A stretch of DNA of 39,610 nucleotides from an uncultured Actinomyces sp. Its GTDB lineage: Bacteria; Actinomycetota; Actinomycetes; Actinomycetales; Actinomycetaceae. The stretch covers positions 1 through 39,610 of the forward strand of contig CAKAPY010000001.1 in assembly GCA_916719935.1 (NCBI GenBank). Reading direction: 5' to 3'. Below are positions 7,847 to 15,211 of the stretch, one piece after another; positions within the stretch are counted from its first letter, which is position 1, and each line of letters starts with the position of its first letter. The translations under genes were made by a program, and so were the position numbers. The notes under the pieces were generated by a model. The model did no database searches. It was not told the origin of the DNA and was given only the letters and a program-made list of their open reading frames with translations.

Positions 7847-8397
7847 AATTCGTCGACCACTCTAACCTCGAAGGCAAGCACGCATTCCTCGGGGCGAGTA
7901 AAAGCTCATGGCTCCGATACGATGATGATAAAGTCCTCAAGACTTATCGTAATGCTCGAGCAGCTGCTATTGGTACTCAACTCCATGAGATTGCTGCTGA
8001 GCATATTCGTTTGGGACTCCCCTTCGGTGACACCGTTGATACAGTCGGCATGTTCGTCAACGACGCCATCCGATATTCAATGACTCCGGAGCAGGTTCTA
8101 TATTTTAGCCCCCATGCCTTCGGAACCGCCGATGCGATTTCCTTCGATCCAGACAGCGAACTGCTGCGTATTCACGATCTTAAGACCGGACTAGGTCCGA
8201 CCAAGTTTGAACAACTCGAGATCTACGCCGCTCTTTTCTGCCTGGAGTATAATATTTCCCCGACGATTAACATACATCTTCGCATTTATCAAAACGGTGA
8301 AGTAAGATCCCACACTCCCGATACAGATGATATTCGGGACATCATGCGCCGAATCGTACATTTCTCGGATATTCTAGACTTGGAGGACCAGTGCTGA
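7843..8397 (+). CDS. RecB/Cas4-like PD-(D/E)xK exonuclease
   Basis: The product has 184 residues with a GTG start overlapping the upstream stop. It shows the ordered motifs of the RecB/Cas4-type nuclease fold: GTQLHE (H48), GTADAI (D97), HDLKTG (D112, K114) and QLEIYAALF (Q124, Y128). No four-cysteine iron-sulfur cluster is visible, so it is closer to RecB-family phage nucleases than to classical Cas4. No CRISPR array or other cas gene is present. The likely role is end processing in recombination or in preparing replicated DNA, together with the VRR-NUC protein. Its end overlaps the next gene by 7 bases. Confidence 0.82.
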   Translation: MKFVDHSNLEGKHAFLGASKSSWLRYDDDKVLKTYRNARAAAIGTQLHEIAAEHIRLGLPFGDTVDTVGMFVNDAIRYSMTPEQVLYFSPHAFGTADAISFDPDSELLRIHDLKTGLGPTKFEQLEIYAALFCLEYNISPTINIHLRIYQNGEVRSHTPDTDDIRDIMRRIVHFSDILDLEDQC

Positions 8398-11102
8398 ACG
8401 TAAATACCACCATCCCTGAAGAAACAGACGATACTCTGGCCCACTACGGTATTCTGCGTAAGTCGGGTCGTTATCCTTGGGGGTCTGGTAAGGATCCTTA
8501 TCAGCGCTCTCTTGATTTCCAAGGTCTCGTGAAGGGACTCGAGTCCAAAGGTATGAGCGAGTCTGAGATCGCTCGCGGTCTTGGCATGACGACCACGGAG
8601 CTCCGAGCAACCAAGTCGATCGCTAAGCGCGAGCGACAGGCTGTCGAGATCGCTATGGTCCGGAAGCTCGATGCGAAGGGTATGTCGCAGAGTGCTATCG
8701 CGGACCGTCTCGGTGTTTCTTCCAGCACGGTGCGTAACTACCTGAAGGAAGACGCTGGACGAACTGCGAGCAAGATCGAGGGCACCGCGGATATTCTGAA
8801 GCGGGAGGTCGACAAGCACAAGTATATTGATATTGGTGCTGGCACTGAGGTGACTCTTGGAACCACTGCCACGTCTCTCAAACTTGCTTCCTCCACACTC
8901 GAAGCCCAGGGTTATCATGTCGAGGATATTAAGATCCGTCAGCTCGGTACTGATAATTACACTAGCACTCGTGTTCTGGTCGCCCCCGGTATCGAAAAGC
9001 GTGAGGTCGTTCAGAATCTAGATAAGATCCACGTCGTTGGTGTTCGCACAGATCCCGATGGTACTAAGCTGTCACTCAAGCCCCCTGCCCCTCTTGACTC
9101 GAAGCGAGTAATGGTTAGATATTCTGAACAGGGCGGGGCTGACATGGATGGTGTTATTGAAATTCGTCGAGGTCTAAAAGACCTCAACTTGGGTAAGTCA
9201 AATTACGCCCAGGTTCGTATTTCTGTAGACGGAACCCATTACCTCAAGGGAATGGCGATCTACGCAGACGATCTTCCTGCTGGAAAAGATGTTCGTTTCA
9301 ACACGAATAAATCCAAGAAAGTCCCCATGATCGGCGACGGTGATACAGTACTCAAGAAAATGAAAGACGATCCAGACAATCCGTTCGGTGCCGTTATCCG
9401 CCGACAGATGGAATACCTGGACTCCAAGGGTAACAAGAAGCTGTCGCCCGTAAATATCGTGAATGAGGAAGGTTCTTGGGGAGACTGGACTAAGACACTG
9501 TCGGCCCAGTTCCTTTCGAAGCAGAACTTGTCATTCGCAAAACAACAGCTGGATATTTCAACTTCGGAGAAGAAGGAACAGTTTGAGAAAATCATGTCTC
9601 TTACGAATCCCGTTCTCCGGAGAAAAGCTCTGCAGGAATTCGCGGACTCATGTGATTCGGATTCTGTCCGCCTTAAAGCAGCAGCTGTACCGAACCAGGC
9701 ATATCAGGTTATTTTGCCAGTCAAGACCCTGAAGCCTACCGAGGTATATGCTCCGAACTTTAAGAACGGAACACAGGTTGCACTAGTTCGATATCCTCAT
9801 GGCGGCACATTCGAGATCCCCATCGTCACTGTGAATAACGGACATAAGGGAGCCCGACGCACCATTGGTGAAATGGCTGCGGATGCTATCGGTATTCACC
9901 CCAAGGTCGCACAGCGTATGTCTGGTGCGGACTTCGACGGTGATACTGTCATGGTTATTCCGGTGACGCCAAAGAGTCGTATTCGTTCCACGTCTCCTCT
10001 CAAAGGTCTCGAAGGCTTCGACCCCTCTGCCGCATATCCTTCATACCCCGGCATGAAGGTGTTGACGGAGGCCGGCAAGCAGCGTGAGATGGGTAAGATT
10101 TCGAATCTTATTACCGACATGACAATCAAGGGGGCTACGGAAGCTGAACTAGCCAAAGCAGTCCGACACTCGATGGTTGTTATTGACGCCGCCAAGCATA
10201 AGCTGGATTATAAAACATCAGCCGTGGATAACGGTATTGATTCACTCAGGAAGAAATACCAAGGCGACGATAACGTGGCCACTCTTATTTCCCGTGCTAA
10301 ATCAGATATGATCGTTCCTAAGCGGAAGCTCCGCTCCGCAGCAAAGGGCGGACCCATCGATCCAATCACGGGCCGTAAGGTATACGAGGACACAGGCGAA
10401 TCATATACTGTGGTTAAAGAGTTCAAGACCAAGCCCCCTCGTGTGGATACCATGTTGCGTATGCAGAAGGTACCGCGCATGGAGTTGGTTGACGACGCGC
10501 GTAAGCTTTCATCTGGTACCCCCATGGAAGAACTATACGCAGGCTACGCCAACAACATGAAGACCCTGGCAAATAGGGCTAGGCGGGAGATCGTTGATAC
10601 TCCCACCCTAAAAAGAGACCCCCTTGCTGCCAAGGAGTACTCGGACGAAGTGGCCTCTCTCAAGGAGAAGGTCCGTACGGCCCTCACTAATGCACCCAGG
10701 GAACGCCAGGCTCAATTGGTTGCCGGGGGTGTGGTGAAGGCAAAGGTCGACGAGAATCCTTCAATCACAAAGGAGGAGAGGACTCGACTCGAGTCACAGG
10801 CTCTCAAGGCAGCGCGTGCCAGGACAGGAGCCTCCCGTAAGGAGGTCCAATTCGACATCACCGACAACGAATGGAAAGCCATCATGAATGGTGCCGTTAG
10901 TAACGCCATGATGGAGTCCATTGCTAGGTATGCGGACCCCGAACGATTGAATGACCTATCCATGCCTAAAGACAAACCAGTCCTTTCGACTAGTGTGATT
11001 GCTCGTGCTCGTGCTATGGCTCGAAACGGTGCAACAACGTCTGAGATCGCAGAGATGCTTGGAATCTCTACGTCCTCCGTGCGAGAAGCTGTGAGAGGTT
11101 GA
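8391..11102 (+). CDS. YonO/QDE-1-like single-chain RNA polymerase-type protein with three HTH segments
   Basis: The product has 903 residues, GTG start with GGAGG upstream. The motif GADFDGDTVMVIPV (D514, D516, D518) is the metal-binding DFDGD signature of the second double-psi barrel of multisubunit RNA polymerases and of the one-chain YonO/QDE-1 class. An upstream conserved block, YLKGMAIYADDLPAGKD then FNTNK (about 285-308), is in the place expected for the first barrel with its lysines. Helix-turn-helix-like segments occur at about 46-75 (MSESEIARGLGMTTTELR), 88-118 (MSQSAIADRLGVSSSTVR) and 869-900 (TTSEIAEMLGISTSSVREA). The N-terminus has LAHYGILRKSGRYPWGSG, resembling the HYG motif of a basic protein at 12573. 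YonO of SPbeta is a DNA-dependent RNA polymerase; activity here is inferred. Confidence 0.8.
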   Translation: MLNVNTTIPEETDDTLAHYGILRKSGRYPWGSGKDPYQRSLDFQGLVKGLESKGMSESEIARGLGMTTTELRATKSIAKRERQAVEIAMVRKLDAKGMSQSAIADRLGVSSSTVRNYLKEDAGRTASKIEGTADILKREVDKHKYIDIGAGTEVTLGTTATSLKLASSTLEAQGYHVEDIKIRQLGTDNYTSTRVLVAPGIEKREVVQNLDKIHVVGVRTDPDGTKLSLKPPAPLDSKRVMVRYSEQGGADMDGVIEIRRGLKDLNLGKSNYAQVRISVDGTHYLKGMAIYADDLPAGKDVRFNTNKSKKVPMIGDGDTVLKKMKDDPDNPFGAVIRRQMEYLDSKGNKKLSPVNIVNEEGSWGDWTKTLSAQFLSKQNLSFAKQQLDISTSEKKEQFEKIMSLTNPVLRRKALQEFADSCDSDSVRLKAAAVPNQAYQVILPVKTLKPTEVYAPNFKNGTQVALVRYPHGGTFEIPIVTVNNGHKGARRTIGEMAADAIGIHPKVAQRMSGADFDGDTVMVIPVTPKSRIRSTSPLKGLEGFDPSAAYPSYPGMKVLTEAGKQREMGKISNLITDMTIKGATEAELAKAVRHSMVVIDAAKHKLDYKTSAVDNGIDSLRKKYQGDDNVATLISRAKSDMIVPKRKLRSAAKGGPIDPITGRKVYEDTGESYTVVKEFKTKPPRVDTMLRMQKVPRMELVDDARKLSSGTPMEELYAGYANNMKTLANRARREIVDTPTLKRDPLAAKEYSDEVASLKEKVRTALTNAPRERQAQLVAGGVVKAKVDENPSITKEERTRLESQALKAARARTGASRKEVQFDITDNEWKAIMNGAVSNAMMESIARYADPERLNDLSMPKDKPVLSTSVIARARAMARNGATTSEIAEMLGISTSSVREAVRG

Positions 11103-11107
11103 TAGTC

Positions 11108-11341
11108 ATGACAACTCGTTACCTTACAACAACTGACAATCCTTACGATCCTAAAGATGAGTTCGACTTGTGGTTTGCGTTCGACACGAACAATGGTTAC
11201 AACTCTTGTGCTCTCCTTGATCGTGTGTGTAAGACAAGCTCAAACCTTAGTGATGCGTTGATTGCTGATGATGTGAATGAAGCAATCGATTGGATCATCG
11301 CTTGGGACACAACAGGATTGCGAACGTTCGTCGAACGATGA
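11108..11341 (+). CDS. Conserved small phage protein (NPYDP-type)
   Basis: The product has 77 residues from the ATG at 11108; an in-frame TTG at 11099 is less likely. The pattern YLTT..NPYDP..EFD.W.AFD...GY, followed by a helical C-terminus (DDVNEAIDWIIAWD), matches a short conserved protein I have seen in Gram-positive phages close to head genes, with no assigned function. It is acidic and soluble. It starts 5 bases after the RNA polymerase-like stop, so both are on one message. Confidence 0.72.
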   Translation: MTTRYLTTTDNPYDPKDEFDLWFAFDTNNGYNSCALLDRVCKTSSNLSDALIADDVNEAIDWIIAWDTTGLRTFVER

Positions 11342-11394
11342 ACGTCAGATGGATCGCAAGCCGGCGGATGACCGGTGCCCATCCCTAAGTACCC

Positions 11395-11424
11395 GGGGGG
11401 CTGGTAGCGCGATTACCACCCCCC
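11395..11424 (+). promoter_or_regulatory. GC hairpin upstream of small terminase gene
   Basis: GGGGGG (11395-11400) and TGGT (11402-11405) pair with ACCA (11415-11418) and CCCCCC (11419-11424), with one bulged C and a 9-base loop. No T-run follows. It could be a transcript-stability element, part of a larger structured RNA, or part of a packaging site. Confidence 0.5.
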
Positions 11425-11468
11425 GCCCAAATCGCGCCCCTCCTCGATTTACCCCCGGAGGGATATTT

Positions 11469-11585
11469 CGAGATGGGTTTTAGCCTACACGGCCTGGTTC
11501 TCTCATCGGCCGGTCTTTCATGCTCCTTTCAACCGGCGGTCGTGTAGGTTAAAACTCGTCTCGAACGAACCAAAAGAGGAGCATG
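11469..11585 (+). ncRNA. Candidate structured RNA: 23-bp stem with loop complementary to the ribosome site of the next gene
   Basis: Bases 11469-11491 pair with 11541-11563 over 23 continuous pairs, three of them G-U, so the pairing is perfect as RNA but not as DNA. Inside it GCCGGT (11509-11514) pairs with ACCGGC (11532-11537). The apical loop contains CATGCTCCT (11519-11527), the exact complement of AGGAGCATG (11577-11585), which is the ribosome site just before the ATG at 11587. A pseudoknot would hide that site. It may be a translational switch for packaging genes, a separate phage RNA, or overlap a packaging site. No known RNA class was recognised. Confidence 0.6.
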
Positions 11586-11586
11586 T

Positions 11587-11892
11587 ATGGTTAAAAAGCG
11601 GGGAAAACCCCCTACCAGCCCAGAAGAAGCGGAGCGATTGGCTATTGCAGGTGCGATGGATCTAGCCGCACAGCAGATTATGGACGGTACAGCGTCCAAT
11701 TCTGTGATCCTACATTTCCTAAAACTCGGTGGAAGTAGGGAAAAGCTGGAACAAGAGCGCATTAAAGCGGATACTCTACTCGCACAGGCTAAAGTTTCGG
11801 CTCTTGAGTCGGCAGCCAGAACCGAAGAGCTTGTTTCGGAAGCGTTGGACGCCTTCAGGTTATATTCTGGAGAGCCCGATGCGCAGCTATAA
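11587..11892 (+). CDS. Probable small terminase subunit or terminase-associated protein
   Basis: The product has 101 residues: a basic, Pro-rich N-terminus (KKRGKPPTSPEE), then DLAAQQIMDGTASNSVILHF (residues 22-41), then a long charged helix. The segment GTASNSVI.HFLKLG...REKLE recalls conserved small proteins upstream of HNH and large terminase genes in Gram-positive phages, where it is taken as the DNA-recognising subunit. The N-terminal helix pair could be a helix-turn-helix. The start has AGAGGAGC upstream, the site that the structured RNA before it can cover. It overlaps the HNH gene by 14 bases. Confidence 0.6.
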   Translation: MVKKRGKPPTSPEEAERLAIAGAMDLAAQQIMDGTASNSVILHFLKLGGSREKLEQERIKADTLLAQAKVSALESAARTEELVSEALDAFRLYSGEPDAQL

Positions 11893-12298
11893 CGAATTGT
11901 CCAGGCTGGAGACCTTTGAAGAGCGATTAGAATACCTTTCCTTGAATGGAGAGTTCTTCGACGAGACCTTCGGCGGCTCCAGATGGATGAATCAGGATTT
12001 TTACAGGTCTGACGTCTGGCGAAAGGCTCGAACAGAGGCGATCGCTAGAGATCTGGGCTGCGACCTAGGTATAGAGGGCTATGAGATCTACGATGGTATC
12101 GTAGTTCATCATATAAACCCTCTAACGCCCCGACAATGCTCTGATGCGGACCCATGTATGTGGGATCTGAACAATCTTATTTGTGTATCTAGAGATACAC
12201 ACAACGCTATTCACTACGGAACGTCTCCTTTGGCCTTGGTTGACTTTGAGCCTAGGTCTCCCGGAGACACGACATTATGGGGGAGGAGGATCTCGTGA
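11879..12298 (+). CDS. HNH endonuclease of the packaging module
   Basis: The product has 139 residues from the ATG at 11879; longer in-frame starts lie over the previous gene. The HNH core is IVVHHINPL (H-H pair) with WDLNNLICVSRDTHNAIHYG downstream, giving the usual H...N...H arrangement. A preceding segment, YRSDVWRKARTEAI, is typical of HNH proteins encoded beside terminases, which in HK97-type phages are needed with the terminase for genome cutting. It therefore looks like a working packaging component and not a selfish insertion, unlike the HNH at 2579. Its TGA overlaps the next GTG. Confidence 0.87.
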   Translation: MRSYNELSRLETFEERLEYLSLNGEFFDETFGGSRWMNQDFYRSDVWRKARTEAIARDLGCDLGIEGYEIYDGIVVHHINPLTPRQCSDADPCMWDLNNLICVSRDTHNAIHYGTSPLALVDFEPRSPGDTTLWGRRIS

Positions 12299-12600
12299 CC
12301 ATTCTAGAAGAGACGAAACGGTATCTTAACATCGAGAATGAAGACACCGATTTCGATCTCGAGCTAACCGACGCTATTGAGAACTCCCTCATGACTGCCA
12401 CGCAGTTGACAGAGGATCCAGCTCTTCCTCAATCCGCGTCGGATGACTATCCAACCACGGTACTCGGTAGAATGCTGCGACAGTACGTCAATTACTCTGT
12501 CAAGCTAGCATTCGATCCACCGGCCACATCATTCACGATCGAGGCCATCAAGCAACTAAGGAGTGAGATCGAGTGGAGACTCACAATTCAGAGGAACTAG
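12295..12600 (+). CDS. Head-tail connector (gp6-like adaptor)
   Basis: The product has 101 residues from the GTG at 12295, which overlaps the upstream TGA and has GGGAGGAGG just before it; an ATG at 12277 is possible. N-terminal EETKRYLNIE...DTDFDLELTDAI and C-terminal QYVNYSVKLAFDPPATSFTI...IEWRL match the gp6-like connector pattern (a helical protein with a DPP-containing loop). Connectors dock beneath the portal. They usually lie after the capsid gene; here the gene precedes the large terminase. Confidence 0.75.
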   Translation: MTILEETKRYLNIENEDTDFDLELTDAIENSLMTATQLTEDPALPQSASDDYPTTVLGRMLRQYVNYSVKLAFDPPATSFTIEAIKQLRSEIEWRLTIQRN

Positions 12601-13454
12601 CACACTACGGCGTCCTTGGTATGAAGTGGGGCGTCCGTAAGCAGCCTGAAAACAGCACGGGTTCGGCCGTCAAGTCTAAGGCAGAAAAGGATAAGATCGC
12701 TGCTGATCGAGCAGCTGAGGCTCAGGCGAAGATCGACCGAAAGAATGCCGAGAAGGCCGCTAAGGCCGCTGCCAAGAAGGCAGCCAGTGCTGCTAAAAAG
12801 GCTGCTAGCGGTGCCAAGAAGGCCGCTAGCGGTGCCAAGAAGGCTGCTGGTGCAGCTCGTCAGAAGCTATCTAAGGCCAGTGCCGATCACGCTCAAAAGA
12901 GGGCTGAAGCAGCCCGCAAGAAGCTTGAAAACCAGAAGCTTCGAGAAGCTCGAAAGGCTGAGCAGGATCGAAAGAAGAAGCAGCGTGACGCGGAACGCGC
13001 ACAGAAGAAGCATGAGCGTGAAGTCAAGCAGCACGAGCGCGATGAGAAGAAGAAGGCTAAGGAAGCAGAAAAGCAAGCTAAGCTTGAGAAGTATGCGACC
13101 ACGCCAAAGGGCGGTCTTACTCGAGACCAGAGGAAGGCACTCCCCAAAAATCTGACCACTACAGATCTCATCGAACAAAATAAGCGTCTCCAGCTCGAGA
13201 AGACCAACTCTGAACTGAAGGCGAAGCTCGCAGAGTATGAGAAGGCCAACCGATCTCAGTTCGCGAAGCTCGCAGACACGTTCGTGAGTGAGGCCAGCTC
13301 GAACCTGACCAAGTACGCAGCCAAGAAGGCTAGCGACATGCTAATCGGAGCCATCGATTCCAACCTGTCTACGGGTAGTATCAAGGCTCTGGCTAAGGAA
13401 GCAGATCGAGCTACTGGCCTTTCCGAGGTCATAAAGAAGAAGGATAAGAAGTAG
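12573..13454 (+). CDS. Basic, Lys/Ala-rich HYG-motif protein; possible scaffold or DNA-binding head protein
   Basis: The product has 293 residues, GTG start with AAGGAG upstream, overlapping the connector gene by 28 bases. It begins with EELAHYGVLGMKWGVRKQ (residues 7-24), a short motif found at the N-terminus of many phage head-associated proteins. Residues about 55-100 are an H1-histone-like run built from KKAASGA units, followed by about 90 residues of highly charged coiled coil, a second coiled coil (about 205-232) and a non-repetitive C-terminus. It overlaps the large terminase start by one base. A scaffold or a DNA-coating protein are both possible; function is not established. Confidence 0.75.
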   Translation: METHNSEELAHYGVLGMKWGVRKQPENSTGSAVKSKAEKDKIAADRAAEAQAKIDRKNAEKAAKAAAKKAASAAKKAASGAKKAASGAKKAAGAARQKLSKASADHAQKRAEAARKKLENQKLREARKAEQDRKKKQRDAERAQKKHEREVKQHERDEKKKAKEAEKQAKLEKYATTPKGGLTRDQRKALPKNLTTTDLIEQNKRLQLEKTNSELKAKLAEYEKANRSQFAKLADTFVSEASSNLTKYAAKKASDMLIGAIDSNLSTGSIKALAKEADRATGLSEVIKKKDKK

Positions 13455-15199
13455 TGACGCTGTCTAATACGGCCACACCCAAATACTATGGAGAATTCCG
13501 AGATAAAGTCCTAGCTGGAGAAATTCCGGTCTCTCGAACCATTGAAATGGAGATGAACCGTATTGATGATCTTATTGCTAATCCTCGTTACTATTACGAC
13601 GACCAGGCAATCGAGGGCTTCATCGCTTTCTGCAATAACGAGATGACTCTGACTGATGGAGCAGACCTGACACTACTCGACAGCTTCAAACTTTGGGCTG
13701 AGAGTCTGTTGTCGTGGTTCTACTTCGAACGCGTCACCAAGTTCATACCCGATGAGAACGGTCACGAAGGTAAATACGTTCAGGTAGACGAGAAGAGAAG
13801 GCTTGTAAACAAGCAATATCTTATCGTCGCTCGAGGCGCCGCTAAATCGATGTATATGTCGTTCATTCACGCGTATTTCCTTACGATTGATACGGCGACT
13901 ACGCATCAGATCGCAACGGCGCCTACAATGCCTCAGGCAGAAGAAACGCTGAGCCCCTTTAAGACTGCTATTACGCGGTCTAGGGGTCCTCTGTTCAAGT
14001 TTCTGACCGCTGGCAGCGTACACTCGACGTCGGGAGGTAACCGGAACAAGGCTCTCCTTACGCCGACCAAGCGAGGTATCGAGAACTTCTCGACCAAGTC
14101 ACTGCTTGAAGTTCGTCCCATGAACGTCGATAAGCTTCAGGGCCTGCGAACCAAAGTAAACACCGTTGATGAATGGCTCTCCGGAGACGTTCGACAGGAT
14201 GTCATCTCGGCTCTAGAGCAGGGCGCATCCAAACTCAACGACTGGGTGATCCTCGCGGTCTCGTCCGAAGGTACAGTTCGAAACGGCATCGGCGATTCGA
14301 TCAAAATGGAGTTACTTAGCATCCTAAAGGGAGACTACTACGATCCTCATACTTCCATCTGGTACTACAGACTGGATGACGTTGAGGAAGTAGCAGATCC
14401 CAACATGTGGATCAAAGCGCAGCCGAACATTGGTAAGACCGTGTCCTACGATACTTACCAGCGAGACGTCGCTCGAGCTGAGAATGTACCCTCAGCCCGT
14501 AACGACATCCTGGCTAAGCGGTTCGGAATTCCGATGGAGGGGTATACGTACTTCTTCACATACGAAGAAACGATCCCCCACCAGAAGAGGGAGTACTGGC
14601 AGATGCCATGCGCTATGGGAGCGGACCTTTCGCAAGGTGATGACTTCTGCGCCTTTACGTTCCTCTTCCCATTAGGTGATGGTACATTCGGAGTTAAGAC
14701 TCGAGCCTATATTACGACCAGAACCTTCGACAAGCTACCCGCAGCGGGGCGCGTCAAGTACGAATCCTTCATTCGTGAGGGGTCACTACAGGTTATGGAC
14801 GGAACCATCCTCGACATGATTGCGGTGTATAACGATCTAGATGATTATATCATCCGATCTGAATTCGATGTCCGAGCTTTCGGATACGATCCGTACAACG
14901 CTAGAGAGTTTGTCGAGCGCTGGGTGACTGAAAACGGACCATACGGAGTCCACAAGGTCATTCAGGGCGCCCGAACTGAGTCTGTTCCGCTCGGTGAACT
15001 TAAAAAGCTGTCGTCCGATAGGCATCTGCTCTTCGATCAAGAGCTGATGTCCTGGGCGATGGGTAACACAATCACAATCGAAGATACTAATGGCAACCGA
15101 AAGATCTTGAAGAAACGAATGGATCTCAAGATCGATAGCGTCGCAGCTCTAATGGACGCTTGGGTCGCCTACAAACAACAACTAGACGACTTCGCGTAG
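13454..15199 (+). CDS. terL: Large terminase subunit
   Basis: The product has 581 residues, the usual size. The ATPase domain has Walker A ARGAAKS (126-132), a short variant common in Terminase_1-type proteins, and Walker B VNTVDEW (D239, E240). The RNase H-like nuclease begins with MGADLSQGDDFCAF (D391) and has further acidic residues downstream. It pumps DNA into the prohead and cuts it. The GTG start overlaps the previous stop (TAGTG), and the ribosome site is weak, so translation is probably coupled. The portal follows after 12 bases. Confidence 0.95.
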   Translation: MTLSNTATPKYYGEFRDKVLAGEIPVSRTIEMEMNRIDDLIANPRYYYDDQAIEGFIAFCNNEMTLTDGADLTLLDSFKLWAESLLSWFYFERVTKFIPDENGHEGKYVQVDEKRRLVNKQYLIVARGAAKSMYMSFIHAYFLTIDTATTHQIATAPTMPQAEETLSPFKTAITRSRGPLFKFLTAGSVHSTSGGNRNKALLTPTKRGIENFSTKSLLEVRPMNVDKLQGLRTKVNTVDEWLSGDVRQDVISALEQGASKLNDWVILAVSSEGTVRNGIGDSIKMELLSILKGDYYDPHTSIWYYRLDDVEEVADPNMWIKAQPNIGKTVSYDTYQRDVARAENVPSARNDILAKRFGIPMEGYTYFFTYEETIPHQKREYWQMPCAMGADLSQGDDFCAFTFLFPLGDGTFGVKTRAYITTRTFDKLPAAGRVKYESFIREGSLQVMDGTILDMIAVYNDLDDYIIRSEFDVRAFGYDPYNAREFVERWVTENGPYGVHKVIQGARTESVPLGELKKLSSDRHLLFDQELMSWAMGNTITIEDTNGNRKILKKRMDLKIDSVAALMDAWVAYKQQLDDFA

Positions 15200-15211
15200 A
15201 GAGGAGGTCAT

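Larger units (their letters stand above)
11342..11586. other. Gene-free block between polymerase-like and packaging genes; possible cos/pac region
   Basis: These 245 bases hold no credible gene. They include several GC-rich inverted repeats, the hairpin at 11395 and the long stem at 11469. Packaging start sites usually lie next to the small terminase gene, so this is the best place for one; no recognised cos or pac sequence was seen. Confidence 0.45.

Noticed and set aside
11277..11483. 68-codon frame between the 11108 gene and the packaging genes
   Set aside because: It overlaps the end of the 11108 gene, has no ribosome site and crosses the GC hairpin; the region is better explained as structured non-coding sequence.
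12745..13249. Arg-rich and Phe/Ser-rich frames overlapping the basic HYG protein
   Set aside because: They are out-of-frame readings of the AAG/GCT repeats and have no start signals.
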